From Enterococcus columbae DSM 7374 = ATCC 51263 (GTDB taxonomy: Bacteria > Bacillota > Bacilli > Lactobacillales > Enterococcaceae), in the NCBI RefSeq assembly GCF_000406925.1, contig NZ_KE136352.1, forward strand, positions 72,001 to 136,000: a DNA stretch of 64,000 nucleotides, given 5' to 3'. Every line of letters begins with the position of its first letter. The stretch's first letter is position 1. Of the stretch, positions 10,051 to 19,295 are shown piece after piece. Both the position numbers and the translations under genes were made by a program. The notes under the pieces were generated by a model. That model was not told the origin of the DNA. It saw only the letters and a list, made by a program, of their open reading frames with translations, and did not search any database.

Positions 10051-11551
10051 TCACTCTTTCTTTGGTTAACAGTTTTCTCTTTTGAATTTTTCCACTGGCT
10101 GTTCGTGGAAAATCTTTAACAAAATAAAAGGCTTTCGGCCATTTATAACGAGCAAGCGCCTGTAGCTGTTCAGTCAGCTGCTCAGGATTAAAGCTAGTTT
10201 GATCAAAGCCTGCCTGTAATTGCAAAAAGGCAATTGGCACTTGGCCCCAGGTAGCATCCTCTTTGCCAACCACAACGGCTTCTTTAATCGCTGGATGCTT
10301 CGACAAACATTGTTCTATCTCATTTGGATAGATATTCTCACCGCCTGAGATAATAAGCTCACTGAGACGACTGACTACATATAAAAAGCCTTCATCATCC
10401 AAATAGCCTAAATCCCCTGTATGAAACCAGCCATCTGCTGACCACCTCTCACTTGAACGCTGATGTAGGTAGGACTCAACAATATTAGGCCCCTTGATTA
10501 AAATCTCGCCAGTTTGCTGAGAGGCAGTATTTTTTTCAATTTTGCATTGAATATTGGCTAACGGCTTACCGGCTGAACCAATTTTTCTTAACGCATCGCA
10601 AAAAGGAAGCGCAAAGACCTGCGAACAACTTTCAGTCATCCCATAAGATTGCATCACCGGTAATTGTTTTTGCTGACATGCATTTAATAGCTCGATACTT
10701 GCCGGCCCACCACCTAATAAAATCGCCTTAAAGCTATTCGGATAACCTTGCTTTGGAACATACGGCAAAAGATCTTGTAGCATCTTGGTCACAGCTGAAA
10801 AAATACTCCCCTTACCTGCTAGTAAGTCCTGATGAATCTTTTCTGGATTAAACTTACGGTATAAGCGCAAGCTATGACCAATCACCAAGCTACGTAATAA
10901 AATCGATAGCCCACTAATATGAAATAAAGGCACTGCACATAACCAACAATCAGCCGGTGTAACTGATAGGCTTTGTTGAGCAGCCGTCGCACTAGCCAAA
11001 TGCTGTTTAAATTTTTGTGGTACCCCCTTAGCAGCGGCTGTCGTTCCAGAGGTATACATTAAAGAAGCCACTTGATCCAGACGATAGCCCAAATCAATTG
11101 GCTGCCTTACTTGCACTTGGTTAGCCTGTGTCAGCATACTTTCGGTAAAGATGGTTAGCTCAGGTAAGGCTTGAGCAAGTCTAGAGCGTCTAGCAGTATT
11201 TGACGATAAATCTAAAAGATAAACACACTGACTATCCTTTAGCTGGGTAATGATTTCTTCTACACTTAGTCGAATATTTAGACACTGAATCGCCCAACCT
11301 ATCTCCCAAAAAGCGAGCGTATTTTCGATATAATTCAGTTGATTCTCACCTAAAATCGCAATAAACCTATGTGTAGCTGACTGAGGTAGGCAATCAAACC
11401 AAACGTGTGCAAGCTTTTGCACACGTTGATTTAATTCTTCAAAGGTATATTGCGCCTTTTCAGCATACAAGGCGAGCTTGTCCGGCTGCGCTTTTGCTTG
11501 TTGTTGCAGCCAGCTAAAGATATGTTTATGGGAATTTTGGAAATTGGTCAA
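10037..11551 (-). CDS. menE: o-Succinylbenzoate-CoA ligase
   Basis: 504 residues from a TTG at 11551. The frame is open to 11629 inside menB, but family N-termini align with the [16 protein letters not shown] segment, favouring the TTG with AAAGAGAG upstream; an ATG at 11581 is the alternative. Seen: [14 protein letters not shown]-loop, [16 protein letters not shown] and a C-terminal [13 protein letters not shown] with the catalytic lysine. Known role: ATP-dependent CoA ester of o-succinylbenzoate for MenB. Overlaps menB by 26 bases with this start. Confidence 0.9.
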   Translation of the reverse strand: MTNFQNSHKHIFSWLQQQAKAQPDKLALYAEKAQYTFEELNQRVQKLAHVWFDCLPQSATHRFIAILGENQLNYIENTLAFWEIGWAIQCLNIRLSVEEIITQLKDSQCVYLLDLSSNTARRSRLAQALPELTIFTESMLTQANQVQVRQPIDLGYRLDQVASLMYTSGTTAAAKGVPQKFKQHLASATAAQQSLSVTPADCWLCAVPLFHISGLSILLRSLVIGHSLRLYRKFNPEKIHQDLLAGKGSIFSAVTKMLQDLLPYVPKQGYPNSFKAILLGGGPASIELLNACQQKQLPVMQSYGMTESCSQVFALPFCDALRKIGSAGKPLANIQCKIEKNTASQQTGEILIKGPNIVESYLHQRSSERWSADGWFHTGDLGYLDDEGFLYVVSRLSELIISGGENIYPNEIEQCLSKHPAIKEAVVVGKEDATWGQVPIAFLQLQAGFDQTSFNPEQLTEQLQALARYKWPKAFYFVKDFPRTASGKIQKRKLLTKERVNVLE

Positions 11552-12341
11552 AATCTGGTTCTCTCTTTTCTTTGAAGGCATCGCGCCCTTCTTTTGCTTC
11601 ATCCATGGTATAGTAAAGCAATGTCGCATCGCCAGCTAGCTGTTGAATTCCTGCTAAGCCATCTGTATCAGCATTCATCGCAGCTTTAATCATCCGTAAA
11701 GCAAGCGGACTTTTCTTCAACATTTCCTCAGCCCAAGCCATCGTTTCATCCTCTACCTGTGCTAACGGAACGACTGTATTAATCCAGTTCATCGCTAAAG
11801 CTTCTTGCGCGGTGTATTGACGCGTCATAAACCAAACTTCCTTCGCTTTTTTATGACCAATGACGCGCGCTAGATAGCCAGAACCATAGCCACCATCAAA
11901 GCTACCCACATTAGGACCCGTTTGCCCAAACTTAGCATTATCCGCAGCAATCGTAATATCACAAACTAATTGTAAAACATTTCCGCCACCGATTGACCAA
12001 CCCTTCACCATCGCAATCACTGGCTTAGGAATCACTCGGATTAAACGCTGTAAATCTAATACATTTAAACGAGGAATTTGATCTTCACCCACATAGCCAC
12101 CATGTCCTCTTACTTTTTGGTCACCACCAGAACAAAAGGCTAAATCACCTGCACCAGTTAAAATAATCACCCCAATATCTGCACGATCACGACAAATATT
12201 GAACGCTTCAATCATCTCGGCCACGGTTTTTGGGGTAAATGCATTATGCACATGTGGGCGGTTAATAGTGATTTTGGCTACTTTGCCATGTTGTTCAAAT
12301 AAAATTTCATCATAGGTTTTAATGGTCGTCCATTCTCGCAT
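11526..12341 (-). CDS. menB: 1,4-Dihydroxy-2-naphthoyl-CoA synthase
   Basis: 271 residues from the ATG at 12341, which has AAAGGAG 8 bases upstream; the frame extends 12 codons further without a ribosome site. Crotonase fold with the MenB signatures [24 protein letters not shown] and [15 protein letters not shown], ending in the family's KREPDFxQFPKFP tail. Known role: Dieckmann-type ring closure of OSB-CoA to DHNA-CoA. First gene of the men operon. Confidence 0.95.
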   Translation of the reverse strand: MREWTTIKTYDEILFEQHGKVAKITINRPHVHNAFTPKTVAEMIEAFNICRDRADIGVIILTGAGDLAFCSGGDQKVRGHGGYVGEDQIPRLNVLDLQRLIRVIPKPVIAMVKGWSIGGGNVLQLVCDITIAADNAKFGQTGPNVGSFDGGYGSGYLARVIGHKKAKEVWFMTRQYTAQEALAMNWINTVVPLAQVEDETMAWAEEMLKKSPLALRMIKAAMNADTDGLAGIQQLAGDATLLYYTMDEAKEGRDAFKEKREPDFDQFPKFP

Positions 12342-12382
12342 TAAATCTGCTCCTTTATACGCTAATTTTTCATACAATCTAG

Positions 12383-12437
12383 ATTATACACAACTTATGA
12401 AAAAAACGCTTAAAATTTACCTAAGAATTCCCTTAGG
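12383..12437. promoter_or_regulatory. men intergenic control region: menB -10 and an inverted repeat
   Basis: On the minus strand TATAAT (12383-12388) lies 42 bases before the menB start. An inverted repeat CCTAAG-6-CTTAGG (12420-12437) sits in the divergent menB/menI gap and could be an operator for both genes. The -35 of menB is weak, which would fit activator or repressor control. Operator function is inference. Confidence 0.4.
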
Positions 12438-12545
12438 AGAACTTTTCTTAACTTTTCAAAGCTTCATTTTTCACTTATAGTAAAGTTAGAAAAAATTTTT
12501 AGCTACCCTACTAAAAAGGAAACAATCAAAAGCGAGGTATCTTCT

Positions 12546-12911
12546 ATGGATTTACTGACCCATTTAGCTATTCAAATTCAGGAACAATCGCCTGAAAAGG
12601 TCATTTTAACCATGCCGATAAAAGATGAGCACAAACAACCCTTTGGCTATGTGCATGGGGGCATCAATGCGGTGTTAATCGAAACTGCTTGTAGTCTAGG
12701 AGCAAATCTCCATGTCAAGCCGAATCAATTTTGTGTCGGCCTAGATTTACAGGTTAGTCATTTAAGTAGTGCCCAACAAGGAATCCTAACCGTAATCGCT
12801 ACCCCAGATAAGATAGGCAAAACACGCCAAGTCTGGCAAGCTGAAATCTACTTGGATGAAAAACAAAAAACGGCTGTAGGGCGCTTAAGCCTACTTTGTC
12901 AAAATAAGTAA
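12546..12911 (+). CDS. menI: Hotdog-fold thioesterase, probable DHNA-CoA hydrolase
   Basis: 121 residues, PaaI/4HBT-like hotdog fold. The family segment FGYVHGGINAVLIET (residues about 35-49) contains the catalytic-loop histidine and the conserved acidic residue of the central helix. Divergent from menB, and hydrolysis of DHNA-CoA is the one step missing from the men operon, so MenI is the best reading. GCGAGG lies 8 bases before the ATG. Family members act on other acyl-CoAs, so the substrate is inferred from context. Confidence 0.75.
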   Translation: MDLLTHLAIQIQEQSPEKVILTMPIKDEHKQPFGYVHGGINAVLIETACSLGANLHVKPNQFCVGLDLQVSHLSSAQQGILTVIATPDKIGKTRQVWQAEIYLDEKQKTAVGRLSLLCQNK

Positions 12912-13024
12912 TTAAGTCACTAACTAAGTCGCTTTATCAGTAAAATTTTTAAGATTACGCATTTATTGCTAAAATAAAGCTTACTTGCTCACAGCTAGCC
13001 GACTGACCAGCATCCTTGAATAAA

Positions 13025-13065
13025 AAAACGAGTGAGCGCTAGCCTGCTTCTCACTCGTTTTGTCT
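13025..13065. terminator. Bidirectional terminator
   Basis: AAAACGAGTGAG pairs perfectly with CTCACTCGTTTT around a 13-base loop, with A and T tracts outside. Ends menI on the plus strand and the SRPBCC gene on the minus strand. Confidence 0.85.
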
Positions 13066-13077
13066 ATTATTGTTTAT

Positions 13078-13488
13078 TTATAAAGCTTCTGCATAGGATT
13101 TGAAATTATCCAAAATTGCCTGCCAACCAGCTTGTTGCATAGCCGGATCATTTTGTTGCTCTGGTTCAAATTTTTCAATAATTTTAGTTTCGGTGGGTGA
13201 TAATTCGATAAAATCAATCTCCACCTTGCGACCGTCACCTAACGTATAGGCAATTCTTTGATACTCTGTCACTTCGTCATAGATACCTCCAAAATCAAAG
13301 CCCATACTCCCATCTTTGGCTTCCATTCTTGATAGGATTTTCCCACCAACTCGTAAATCATTAGTCGCTTTTGTAGTATGCCAATCTTCTGAAGCTGTAT
13401 TCCATTTAACAATATGCGCAGGTTCGTTCCAATATTGCCAAACTTTTTTTATCGGCTGGTGTACCATCGCTTGAATTTCAATCATCAT
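13078..13488 (-). CDS. SRPBCC/AHSA1-domain protein
   Basis: 136 residues. The opening pattern (VHQPIKKVWQYWNEPAHIVKWN) is typical of the Aha1-like START fold, and the family's closing GWQAILDNFKSYAE is present. These small proteins bind hydrophobic ligands in a single cavity; most are uncharacterised. It stands alone between menI and the cfa genes with its own terminator, so its neighbours give no firm role. Confidence 0.8.
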   Translation of the reverse strand: MMIEIQAMVHQPIKKVWQYWNEPAHIVKWNTASEDWHTTKATNDLRVGGKILSRMEAKDGSMGFDFGGIYDEVTEYQRIAYTLGDGRKVEIDFIELSPTETKIIEKFEPEQQNDPAMQQAGWQAILDNFKSYAEAL

Positions 13489-13577
13489 TCGCTACGCTCA
13501 CTTTCTTAGATTTAGTTCAAGTCAACTGTAACAGATAGCATGATTACCGACAACTTCTATGCTCAGCTTAAAATAGA

Positions 13578-14741
13578 TTAATACCAACGCACGACTGGTA
13601 AATCATTATTAATCCCATTTGTCATTAATATTTGATGGAGTTCGACAACCCCATTATGAAAAGCTGCTGCACAACTAGCTAAGTATAATTCCCACATACG
13701 TACAAAACGTTCATCAAACATTTCGAGAATTTCTTGGCGATGTTGGTTGAAGTTTTCTTGCCAACACAATAACGTCTTATTATAATGCAGGCGTAAATTT
13801 TCTACATCTAGAATATGAAAGTTTTGATCGGTTGCATCACTTAGCATTTCTCTTAATGAAGGAATCACCCCACCTGGAAAAATATATTTTTTAATCCAAG
13901 CATCACCAGGATTTTCCTTTAATCCACTAATAAAATGAAGTAAGAAAACGCCCCCTGGTTTTAAGACCTTTTTGGCACTTTCGATAAACAGCGCATAGTT
14001 TTCACGACCAACATGTTCTAACATTCCCACACTAACCACGCGATCAAAGACATGATGATAACCTGGTAAATCACGATAATCCATCAATTCTATCTTTACA
14101 AGATTTTCTAAGTTTGCTTCCTTGATTCGAGCATTGGCCTTGCGATATTGTTCTTCACTTAAGGTAATTCCTGTACCCTTAACCCCATATTTTTTAGCTG
14201 CTTCCATTAATAAAAAGCCCCAACCACAACCAATATCTAACAATTCCATCCCAGGTTTTAAGGCTAATTTTTCTAAAATATAATCGACCTTATTGACCTG
14301 TGCTTGATAGAGACTATCCTCAGCATGTTTAAAATAGGCACAAGAATAACTCATCGTATCATCCAACCATAATTGATAAAAATCATTACCGATATCATAG
14401 TGGCTTTGCACTTCTTTTTTCTGGTTGTTTTTAGCCACTGAGGTGAAAATTAATTTCTTTAACGCCGATTGATCGGTTGAAAATTTATCTATTTGACCTA
14501 AAAAATGATCTAAAGCATAATACAAATCACCGTCAATCGTTAAATCCTTATTCATATACGCTTCGCCTAGCGCTAAAGAAGTACTTGTTAAGAGGGATTT
14601 TAAAGGAATATTTTTGTTAAAATGAACGGTAAACTCAGGCTTACCTTCACCAATCGTATATTCTTTTTCATTCATTACTACTCGAAAAGGATATTGATCA
14701 AATTTTTTCAAAAAAGGAATCATCACATTTTGTTCTAACAT
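13578..14741 (-). CDS. cfa: Cyclopropane-fatty-acyl-phospholipid synthase, copy 1
   Basis: 387 residues. SAM-binding motif LDIGCGWGFLL near residue 168, preceded by QSHYDIGNDFYQLWLD, and YIFPGGVIPS and the C-terminal RMWELYLASCAAAFHNG of the Cfa/Mma family. Known role: methylenation of unsaturated phospholipid acyl chains at the membrane, usually a stress or acid response. A close paralog of the same length lies 426 bases upstream in the same orientation; most differences are conservative. The two copies are clearly a tandem duplication. Confidence 0.93.
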   Translation of the reverse strand: MLEQNVMIPFLKKFDQYPFRVVMNEKEYTIGEGKPEFTVHFNKNIPLKSLLTSTSLALGEAYMNKDLTIDGDLYYALDHFLGQIDKFSTDQSALKKLIFTSVAKNNQKKEVQSHYDIGNDFYQLWLDDTMSYSCAYFKHAEDSLYQAQVNKVDYILEKLALKPGMELLDIGCGWGFLLMEAAKKYGVKGTGITLSEEQYRKANARIKEANLENLVKIELMDYRDLPGYHHVFDRVVSVGMLEHVGRENYALFIESAKKVLKPGGVFLLHFISGLKENPGDAWIKKYIFPGGVIPSLREMLSDATDQNFHILDVENLRLHYNKTLLCWQENFNQHRQEILEMFDERFVRMWELYLASCAAAFHNGVVELHQILMTNGINNDLPVVRWY

Positions 14742-14802
14742 ACTTTCAACTTCCTTACTTTCATTTAATTTTCAAGAAATTTTCATCTATAAAATTAAAT
14801 TC

Positions 14803-14966
14803 AGTATACTGAGTTTTCTGTTAAAAAAAATCTAATTATGCCTATCACAAATGTTGTTTACATATCAGACTGCATTTCTGAGGGGGGATAAAGTGTTTAA
14901 CAAGAGAACTTGCGAGGAAAATGATGCATCATTGTTACTAGGGAAATTCCCTAATCATCCGGATAA
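14803..14966 (-). promoter_or_regulatory. Upstream control region of cfa copy 1
   Basis: On the minus strand TATACT in CAGTATACTG (14803-14808) is a likely -10. Further upstream lie a perfect palindrome AATGATGCATCATT (14920-14933), a small AGGGAA-A-TTCCCT dyad, and TCATCCGGATAA (14955-14966). The first and last have counterparts before copy 2 at nearly the same distance from the start codon (about 210 bases for the CCGG element). Confidence 0.45.
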
Positions 14967-15035
14967 CCTACTTTAGCACAAAACCGCATTTTTTTTAAAT
15001 AGAATGTTTTAAAACAATCAGGCTTGCAATGACTA

Positions 15036-15084
15036 AACAAAAAGTGTTGATGGTCAGTAAAAGTTGTACTGAACCACCAACACC
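15036..15084 (-). terminator. Terminator of cfa copy 2
   Basis: On the minus strand GTGTTGGTGGTTCAGT pairs with ACTGACCATCAACAC with one mismatch and one bulge, followed by TTTTTGTTT. It lies 85 bases after the stop of copy 2, so the two cfa genes are separate transcription units. Confidence 0.75.
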
Positions 15085-15167
15085 TTAAAATATAAAAAAA
15101 CTAATTAGGGGGTTATAGATTTTTATTTTAAATGGGACTTTTACAAAAAAGCTTACCCTTACGGCAA

Positions 15168-16331
15168 CTAATACCAACGAACCAGTGGCAGCTCATTATT
15201 AATCCCCTTGGAAAATAAAATTTGATGGATGTCCACCACACCATTGTGAAAAGCGGCTGCACAGCTGGCTAGATACAATTCCCACATCCGCACAAAGCGT
15301 TCATCAAACATCGCTAGGATTTCTTGACGATGTTGATTGAAATTATCCTGCCAGCAAAGTAACGTTTTATTGTAGTGTAACCGTAGATTTTCCACATCCA
15401 ATGTATGGAAATTTTGCTCAGCGGCATCACTCAAGATTTCTCGTAAAGAAGGAATCACACCACCTGGGAAAATGTATTTTTTAATCCAAGCATCACCAGG
15501 GTGTTCTTTTAGCCCACTGATAAAATGTAATAAGAATAAACCACCTGGCTTCAAGACCTGCTTCACACAATCAATAAATAAAGCATAATTATCACGACCA
15601 ACGTGCTCTAACATTCCCACACTAACCACACGATCGAACTGATACGAACGATTCGCTAAATCGCGATAATCTAATAACTCGACACGTACTAAATCTTCAA
15701 GGTTTTCCTGCCTTATCCTTTCATTTGCCATACGATATTGTTCTTGACTTAGTGTAATTCCTGTTCCCTTTACACCATATTTTTTAGCTGCTTCAATTAA
15801 TAAAAAGCCCCAGCCACAGCCAATATCTAGCAATTCCATCCCTGGTCTTAAGGCTAATTTTTCTAAAATATAATCCATCTTATTCACCTGTGCTTGATAA
15901 AGACTATCTTCAGGATGTTTAAAATAGGCGCAAGAATAGCTCAATGTATCATCTAACCACAATTGATAAAAGTCATTACCAATATCATAGTGACTTTGAA
16001 CTTCCTTTTGCTGATTATTTTTCGCCACTGAGGTAAAAATTAATTTTTTTAATGCCGATTGATCGGTCGAAAACTTATCCATTTGACCTAAAAAATGATC
16101 CAAAGCATAGTATAAGTCGCCATCAATCGTTAAGGTCTTATCCATATAAGCTTCCCCCAGCGCAAGCGAGGTGCTAGTGACTAATGACTTGACGGGAATT
16201 GTTCGATTAAAATGAACAGTAAATTCTGGTTGACCTTGACCAATGATGTATTCATGATTATTTATCATAATCCGAAAAGGGTATTGATCAAATTTTTTCA
16301 AAAAAGGAATCATTACATTTTGTTCTAACAT
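15168..16331 (-). CDS. cfa: Cyclopropane-fatty-acyl-phospholipid synthase, copy 2
   Basis: 387 residues with the same motifs as copy 1 (LDIGCGWGFLL, QSHYDIGNDFYQLWLD, YIFPGGVIPS). Differences cluster in the N-terminal 60 residues and around residues 205-240. Both copies keep the SAM site and the bicarbonate/active-site region, so neither looks inactivated. It is transcribed alone. Paralogs in other bacteria can be growth-phase or pH controlled separately; whether that holds here is unknown. Confidence 0.93.
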   Translation of the reverse strand: MLEQNVMIPFLKKFDQYPFRIMINNHEYIIGQGQPEFTVHFNRTIPVKSLVTSTSLALGEAYMDKTLTIDGDLYYALDHFLGQMDKFSTDQSALKKLIFTSVAKNNQQKEVQSHYDIGNDFYQLWLDDTLSYSCAYFKHPEDSLYQAQVNKMDYILEKLALRPGMELLDIGCGWGFLLIEAAKKYGVKGTGITLSQEQYRMANERIRQENLEDLVRVELLDYRDLANRSYQFDRVVSVGMLEHVGRDNYALFIDCVKQVLKPGGLFLLHFISGLKEHPGDAWIKKYIFPGGVIPSLREILSDAAEQNFHTLDVENLRLHYNKTLLCWQDNFNQHRQEILAMFDERFVRMWELYLASCAAAFHNGVVDIHQILFSKGINNELPLVRWY

Positions 16332-16364
16332 ACTTTCAACTTCCTAACGATTCATTGGTTATTC

Positions 16365-16551
16365 AGTATACTGGGAGATTTACAAAAAAGATTTGAGAAG
16401 AATTCATTACATGAAAAAGTAGAAATGCATTTCTACGAGGCTAATTATTTTTTAAGATTGTTAAGGATGTGTAAAAAGAGAGGAGAAATTGGTGCATCAA
16501 TTATTGAAGAAAGATAGTACTTTGGCTATTATCTTCAAATTATCCGGATAA
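16365..16551 (-). promoter_or_regulatory. Upstream control region of cfa copy 2
   Basis: CAGTATACTG with TATACT as -10 (16365-16370), a near-palindrome AATTGGTGCATCAATT (16487-16502) and the perfect palindrome TTATCCGGATAA (16540-16551). These match the elements before copy 1, while the bases between them are largely unlike, which suggests retained protein-binding sites. Confidence 0.45.
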
Positions 16552-16599
16552 CTTACTTTACCACGAAATAGGTAAATTTAACAAATGATATGTGTAAAA

Positions 16600-16638
16600 A
16601 AATACAAAATCAACCATAGAGCGAGGCTTTCTATGATT
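16600..16638 (-). terminator. Terminator of the DHFR gene
   Basis: On the minus strand AATCATAGA pairs with TCTATGGTT (one G-U pair), followed by GATTTTGTATTTTTTT. Confidence 0.7.
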
Positions 16639-16654
16639 CATTTTGCATCAAAAA

Positions 16655-17134
16655 TTATTTTTTACGAACCCACTTTTGAAAGACATGCGGATAAATATTT
16701 TCTTCATCCATCACACCTGGCGTTTCTTCAACCAATTCAAAGTCACTAAAGTCAATTTCGCCGATATAAGCATCTCCCGTAAATTCTGCATCAATTAAGG
16801 TACGATAAATCACATCAGTATAAGGTAAAAACAAACGAAAAATATCGCCACCACCACCAATATGCAGATTGTCTACAGATAATACCTCTTGAGGTGAATG
16901 AATCAGCTCAGCATTCTCAAATAAAGGAATATCCGTTTGGCGCGTACAAACATAAATTTTTTTATAGGCTTTAGAGCGTTTGCCTAATCCTTCATATGTT
17001 TTACGTCCCATAACCAACGTACCATTCATTGTTTGGCTTTTAAAAAAATTTAAATCATTCGGCAATTTCCAAGGCAACAAGCCATCTTTACCGATTAATC
17101 CATTCCTATCCTGCGCCCAAATTGCAGTAATCAT
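16655..17134 (-). CDS. folA: Dihydrofolate reductase
   Basis: 159 residues, standard chromosomal DHFR length. N-terminal IWAQDRNGLIGKDGLLPWKLPNDL with the active-site acidic residue, LVMGRKTYEGLG for NADPH binding and IGGGGDIFRLFLP. Known role: NADPH-dependent reduction of dihydrofolate. Thymidylate synthase, often adjacent in Firmicutes, is absent here. Nothing marks it as an acquired trimethoprim-resistance variant. Confidence 0.93.
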   Translation of the reverse strand: MITAIWAQDRNGLIGKDGLLPWKLPNDLNFFKSQTMNGTLVMGRKTYEGLGKRSKAYKKIYVCTRQTDIPLFENAELIHSPQEVLSVDNLHIGGGGDIFRLFLPYTDVIYRTLIDAEFTGDAYIGEIDFSDFELVEETPGVMDEENIYPHVFQKWVRKK

Positions 17135-17274
17135 GTTACCAACTCCTTTTTTAACATACGCTCATTATAACGAAAAAAACGAAAGAAAGGAACTACTTAT
17201 CAAGCCCTATGCTATAGACTTCATCCAAATGATTCACTAAAATAAAAATAAATCGTTTAAAAGGGGATAAATAA

Positions 17275-17646
17275 ATGGCGTATTTCTCACTTAGCTTATT
17301 ATTTGAAGCTTTTGATGCACAAACCAAGCAGCCTCGAAAAAGCTATGAGCATCGGATTGTTTTAGTCCAATTACCAGAAAAACCCAGTTACGCTACGATT
17401 ATCAATTACTGTCAACAGCACCTAAAAGAAGAAGCTTATCCTGTCGCTGATGGCACAGAAGTTGTTTGGAAAGTAATAAAAATTATCGATGTATTTGCAT
17501 TAGCAGAGGATATTTCTGTGCCACTTAAAACTCCGATTGAGGTCTATAGTCGTTATTTTGCTGATGATTTTGATTGTAGTCAGGAAGCAATCATCGCCAA
17601 ATATTTTGCTGATTATGTTTGGCAAGATGAACAAAGTAGTGATTGA
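17275..17646 (+). CDS. DUF4288-like protein
   Basis: 123 residues. SLSLLFEAF near the start and VWKVIKIIDVFAL followed by PIEVYSRYF resemble the DUF4288 pattern (small proteins of unknown function), as recalled rather than searched. No signal peptide or membrane segment. AAGGGG lies 10 bases before the ATG. It stands alone between convergent neighbours. Function unknown. Confidence 0.55.
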   Translation: MAYFSLSLLFEAFDAQTKQPRKSYEHRIVLVQLPEKPSYATIINYCQQHLKEEAYPVADGTEVVWKVIKIIDVFALAEDISVPLKTPIEVYSRYFADDFDCSQEAIIAKYFADYVWQDEQSSD

Positions 17647-17744
17647 GCAAGTAACATAGTTAACCTATATTTTTGCTCAATCTCACTTGCGTCAAAGAAT
17701 CCATCTAAGCGCTTTTGCTACTAAATCATTGATTGTCGACTTAC

Positions 17745-18146
17745 TTACAACGGCTCAGTTCGCTCATTTAACCATTCACAATATCCCTTAAAGCTTTCGT
17801 CTGTTAACGGATTAACAGCTACCAAAACCGTAAAATCAACTAGTTCTTGCGTACGCACTACCAACTTTACATGATTCAGCTTTAAAAAGGCTATCAAAAC
17901 AAATACCGCTGTCCTTTTATTAGCGTTTTCAAAAGCATGTTTTTTAACCAAATGAACAAAGATAACTGCCGCCTTCTCTATTAAAGTTGGATATAATTCT
18001 TTTCCAAAAACATACTGCTCAGGTAAGTTGGCAATCATATTTAAAGCTGATGAGCTAACCAGCCTAGAATGTTCTAATGGTGAATAATGCTCAATTACTC
18101 TTTGATTACTAAGGACCACCTGTTTTTCTGTCAAATACTTTGTCAT
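17745..18146 (-). CDS. doc: Doc-type Fic toxin (death-on-curing family)
   Basis: 133 residues. The Fic/Doc motif HAFENANKRT sits at residues 70-79, matching HxFx(N/D)(A/G)NKR of Doc proteins, which phosphorylate EF-Tu; classic Fic AMPylases have G at the sixth position. The gene overlaps the upstream antitoxin gene by 4 bases (ATGA), the usual toxin-antitoxin arrangement. All motif residues are present, so the toxin looks intact. Chromosomal placement rather than plasmid is notable but common. Confidence 0.85.
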   Translation of the reverse strand: MTKYLTEKQVVLSNQRVIEHYSPLEHSRLVSSSALNMIANLPEQYVFGKELYPTLIEKAAVIFVHLVKKHAFENANKRTAVFVLIAFLKLNHVKLVVRTQELVDFTVLVAVNPLTDESFKGYCEWLNERTEPL

Positions 18147-18376
18147 TTATCCACCAACTCTCTAAAAACATCATCGTATTCTTTAAAAATATCCTCCGTT
18201 ATAACAGATAGCTCATCATTTGTTACAAATTCTCCTTGGATATTTACAACAGGCGAAAAAATCAACTCACCCTTTTCGGAAAGGCTCACCTCATATTCAG
18301 CTCCCTCTGGAATATTCAGATAGCTTGGAATAGGAAGCACCAAGCAACCCTCTTGTTTCCTAGATTTAACAATCAT
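18143..18376 (-). CDS. Antitoxin of the Doc pair, AbrB/MazE-like N-terminus
   Basis: 77 residues. The first 45 residues (MIVKSRKQEGCLVLPIPSYL and on) have the swapped-hairpin AbrB/MazE look and would bind DNA. The C-terminal DIFKEYDDVFRELVDK is a short acidic helix of the kind that plugs the Fic active site. AAGGAGG lies 7 bases before the ATG. It probably autorepresses the pair. The antitoxin class is inferred; the pairing with the toxin is clear from the overlap. Confidence 0.75.
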   Translation of the reverse strand: MIVKSRKQEGCLVLPIPSYLNIPEGAEYEVSLSEKGELIFSPVVNIQGEFVTNDELSVITEDIFKEYDDVFRELVDK

Positions 18377-18521
18377 AGCTGTTCCCTCCTTACTTTATTT
18401 CCCTCAGTATAATAGAGCCTTTGCATAATTACAAATAGCACTATCTACAGCAAGAGCGTGTATTGTTCGCTAAAGCTTCCCAATTACTCTACCTTTTTTT
18501 TAAATAATTTCAAAGCGTACG

Positions 18522-18551
18522 AAAAAAGCTAAGTCGATGTGACCTAGCTTT
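18522..18551 (-). terminator. Terminator of uspA
   Basis: On the minus strand AAAGCTAGGTC pairs with GACTTAGCTTT around a 5-base loop with one G-U pair, then TTTTTT. Confidence 0.8.
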
Positions 18552-18591
18552 CTTTCAAGTAAACAATTACAAAAACTTGATACGTTCAAAA

Positions 18592-19050
18592 TTAGTGGGT
18601 TGGACGTGTCGTATTATCCATATGGGTTTTGACGACAAAAACATCCACATTTGCATTTTGCACGATAAAATCAGTGGTTGAACCGATAAATAAACGGGTA
18701 AAGGAGTTTGTACCACTTGCTCCCATCATAATTAAATCGATATTTTGATCTTTAGCAATTTCCAAAATAGCATTTTTGGCACTACCAACTTCTAAAATTG
18801 TTTCACAACTTACTTGATCTTTCGCTGCATCTTCTGCATAATCGTCTAAAAATTCTTTAGCAGTTGCCATCAAAGGATCAATTTCAAAGCCACCGCCGTA
18901 ATCATGCATTGCAATACCAGAAGTATCCACTACCGAAAGTACAATCAAACGTGCATTGGTTTGCATCGCATAACGTTTGGCTTTTTGATAAGCTAAGTCA
19001 GCTAAAATTGAACCATCTACTGGTATTAAAATTCTACGATAATCTGCCAT
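18592..19050 (-). CDS. Universal stress protein, UspA family
   Basis: 152 residues. N-terminal RRILIPVDGSILADLAYQKA and the ATP-binding signature LIMMGASGTNSFTRLFIGST (residues 107-126, GxxGx9GSx type) put it in the ATP-binding UspA group. Cytoplasmic stress-linked protein with no defined enzyme activity. Own terminator; ribosome site AAGGGAT lies before the ATG. Single-gene unit. Confidence 0.9.
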   Translation of the reverse strand: MADYRRILIPVDGSILADLAYQKAKRYAMQTNARLIVLSVVDTSGIAMHDYGGGFEIDPLMATAKEFLDDYAEDAAKDQVSCETILEVGSAKNAILEIAKDQNIDLIMMGASGTNSFTRLFIGSTTDFIVQNANVDVFVVKTHMDNTTRPTH

Positions 19051-19247
19051 TGTTATCCCTTCTTTCTTATGACTTTATTTTATACCTATTATCACCGAAT
19101 TCAACAACAAATTACCTTGACTATTTAATTTTTTTCTGATTCGTTCGGATTTATCATTGCTAAAAGAATAAACTTCGATTGATCATATAAAAATTTTAAA
19201 ATGTGGCAGTTATCCAAAGTATGCTGAGGACAATTTTATATGCAAAT

Positions 19248-19286
19248 ACACCTAAACGTTTGTTCCTACTTTAAACGTTTAGGTGT
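19248..19286 (-). terminator. Terminator of manA
   Basis: ACACCTAAACGTTT pairs perfectly over 14 bases with AAACGTTTAGGTGT around an 11-base loop, just after the manA stop. The T tail is poor, so the hairpin may instead protect the 3' end. Confidence 0.65.
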
Positions 19287-19295
19287 AAACTCTCC

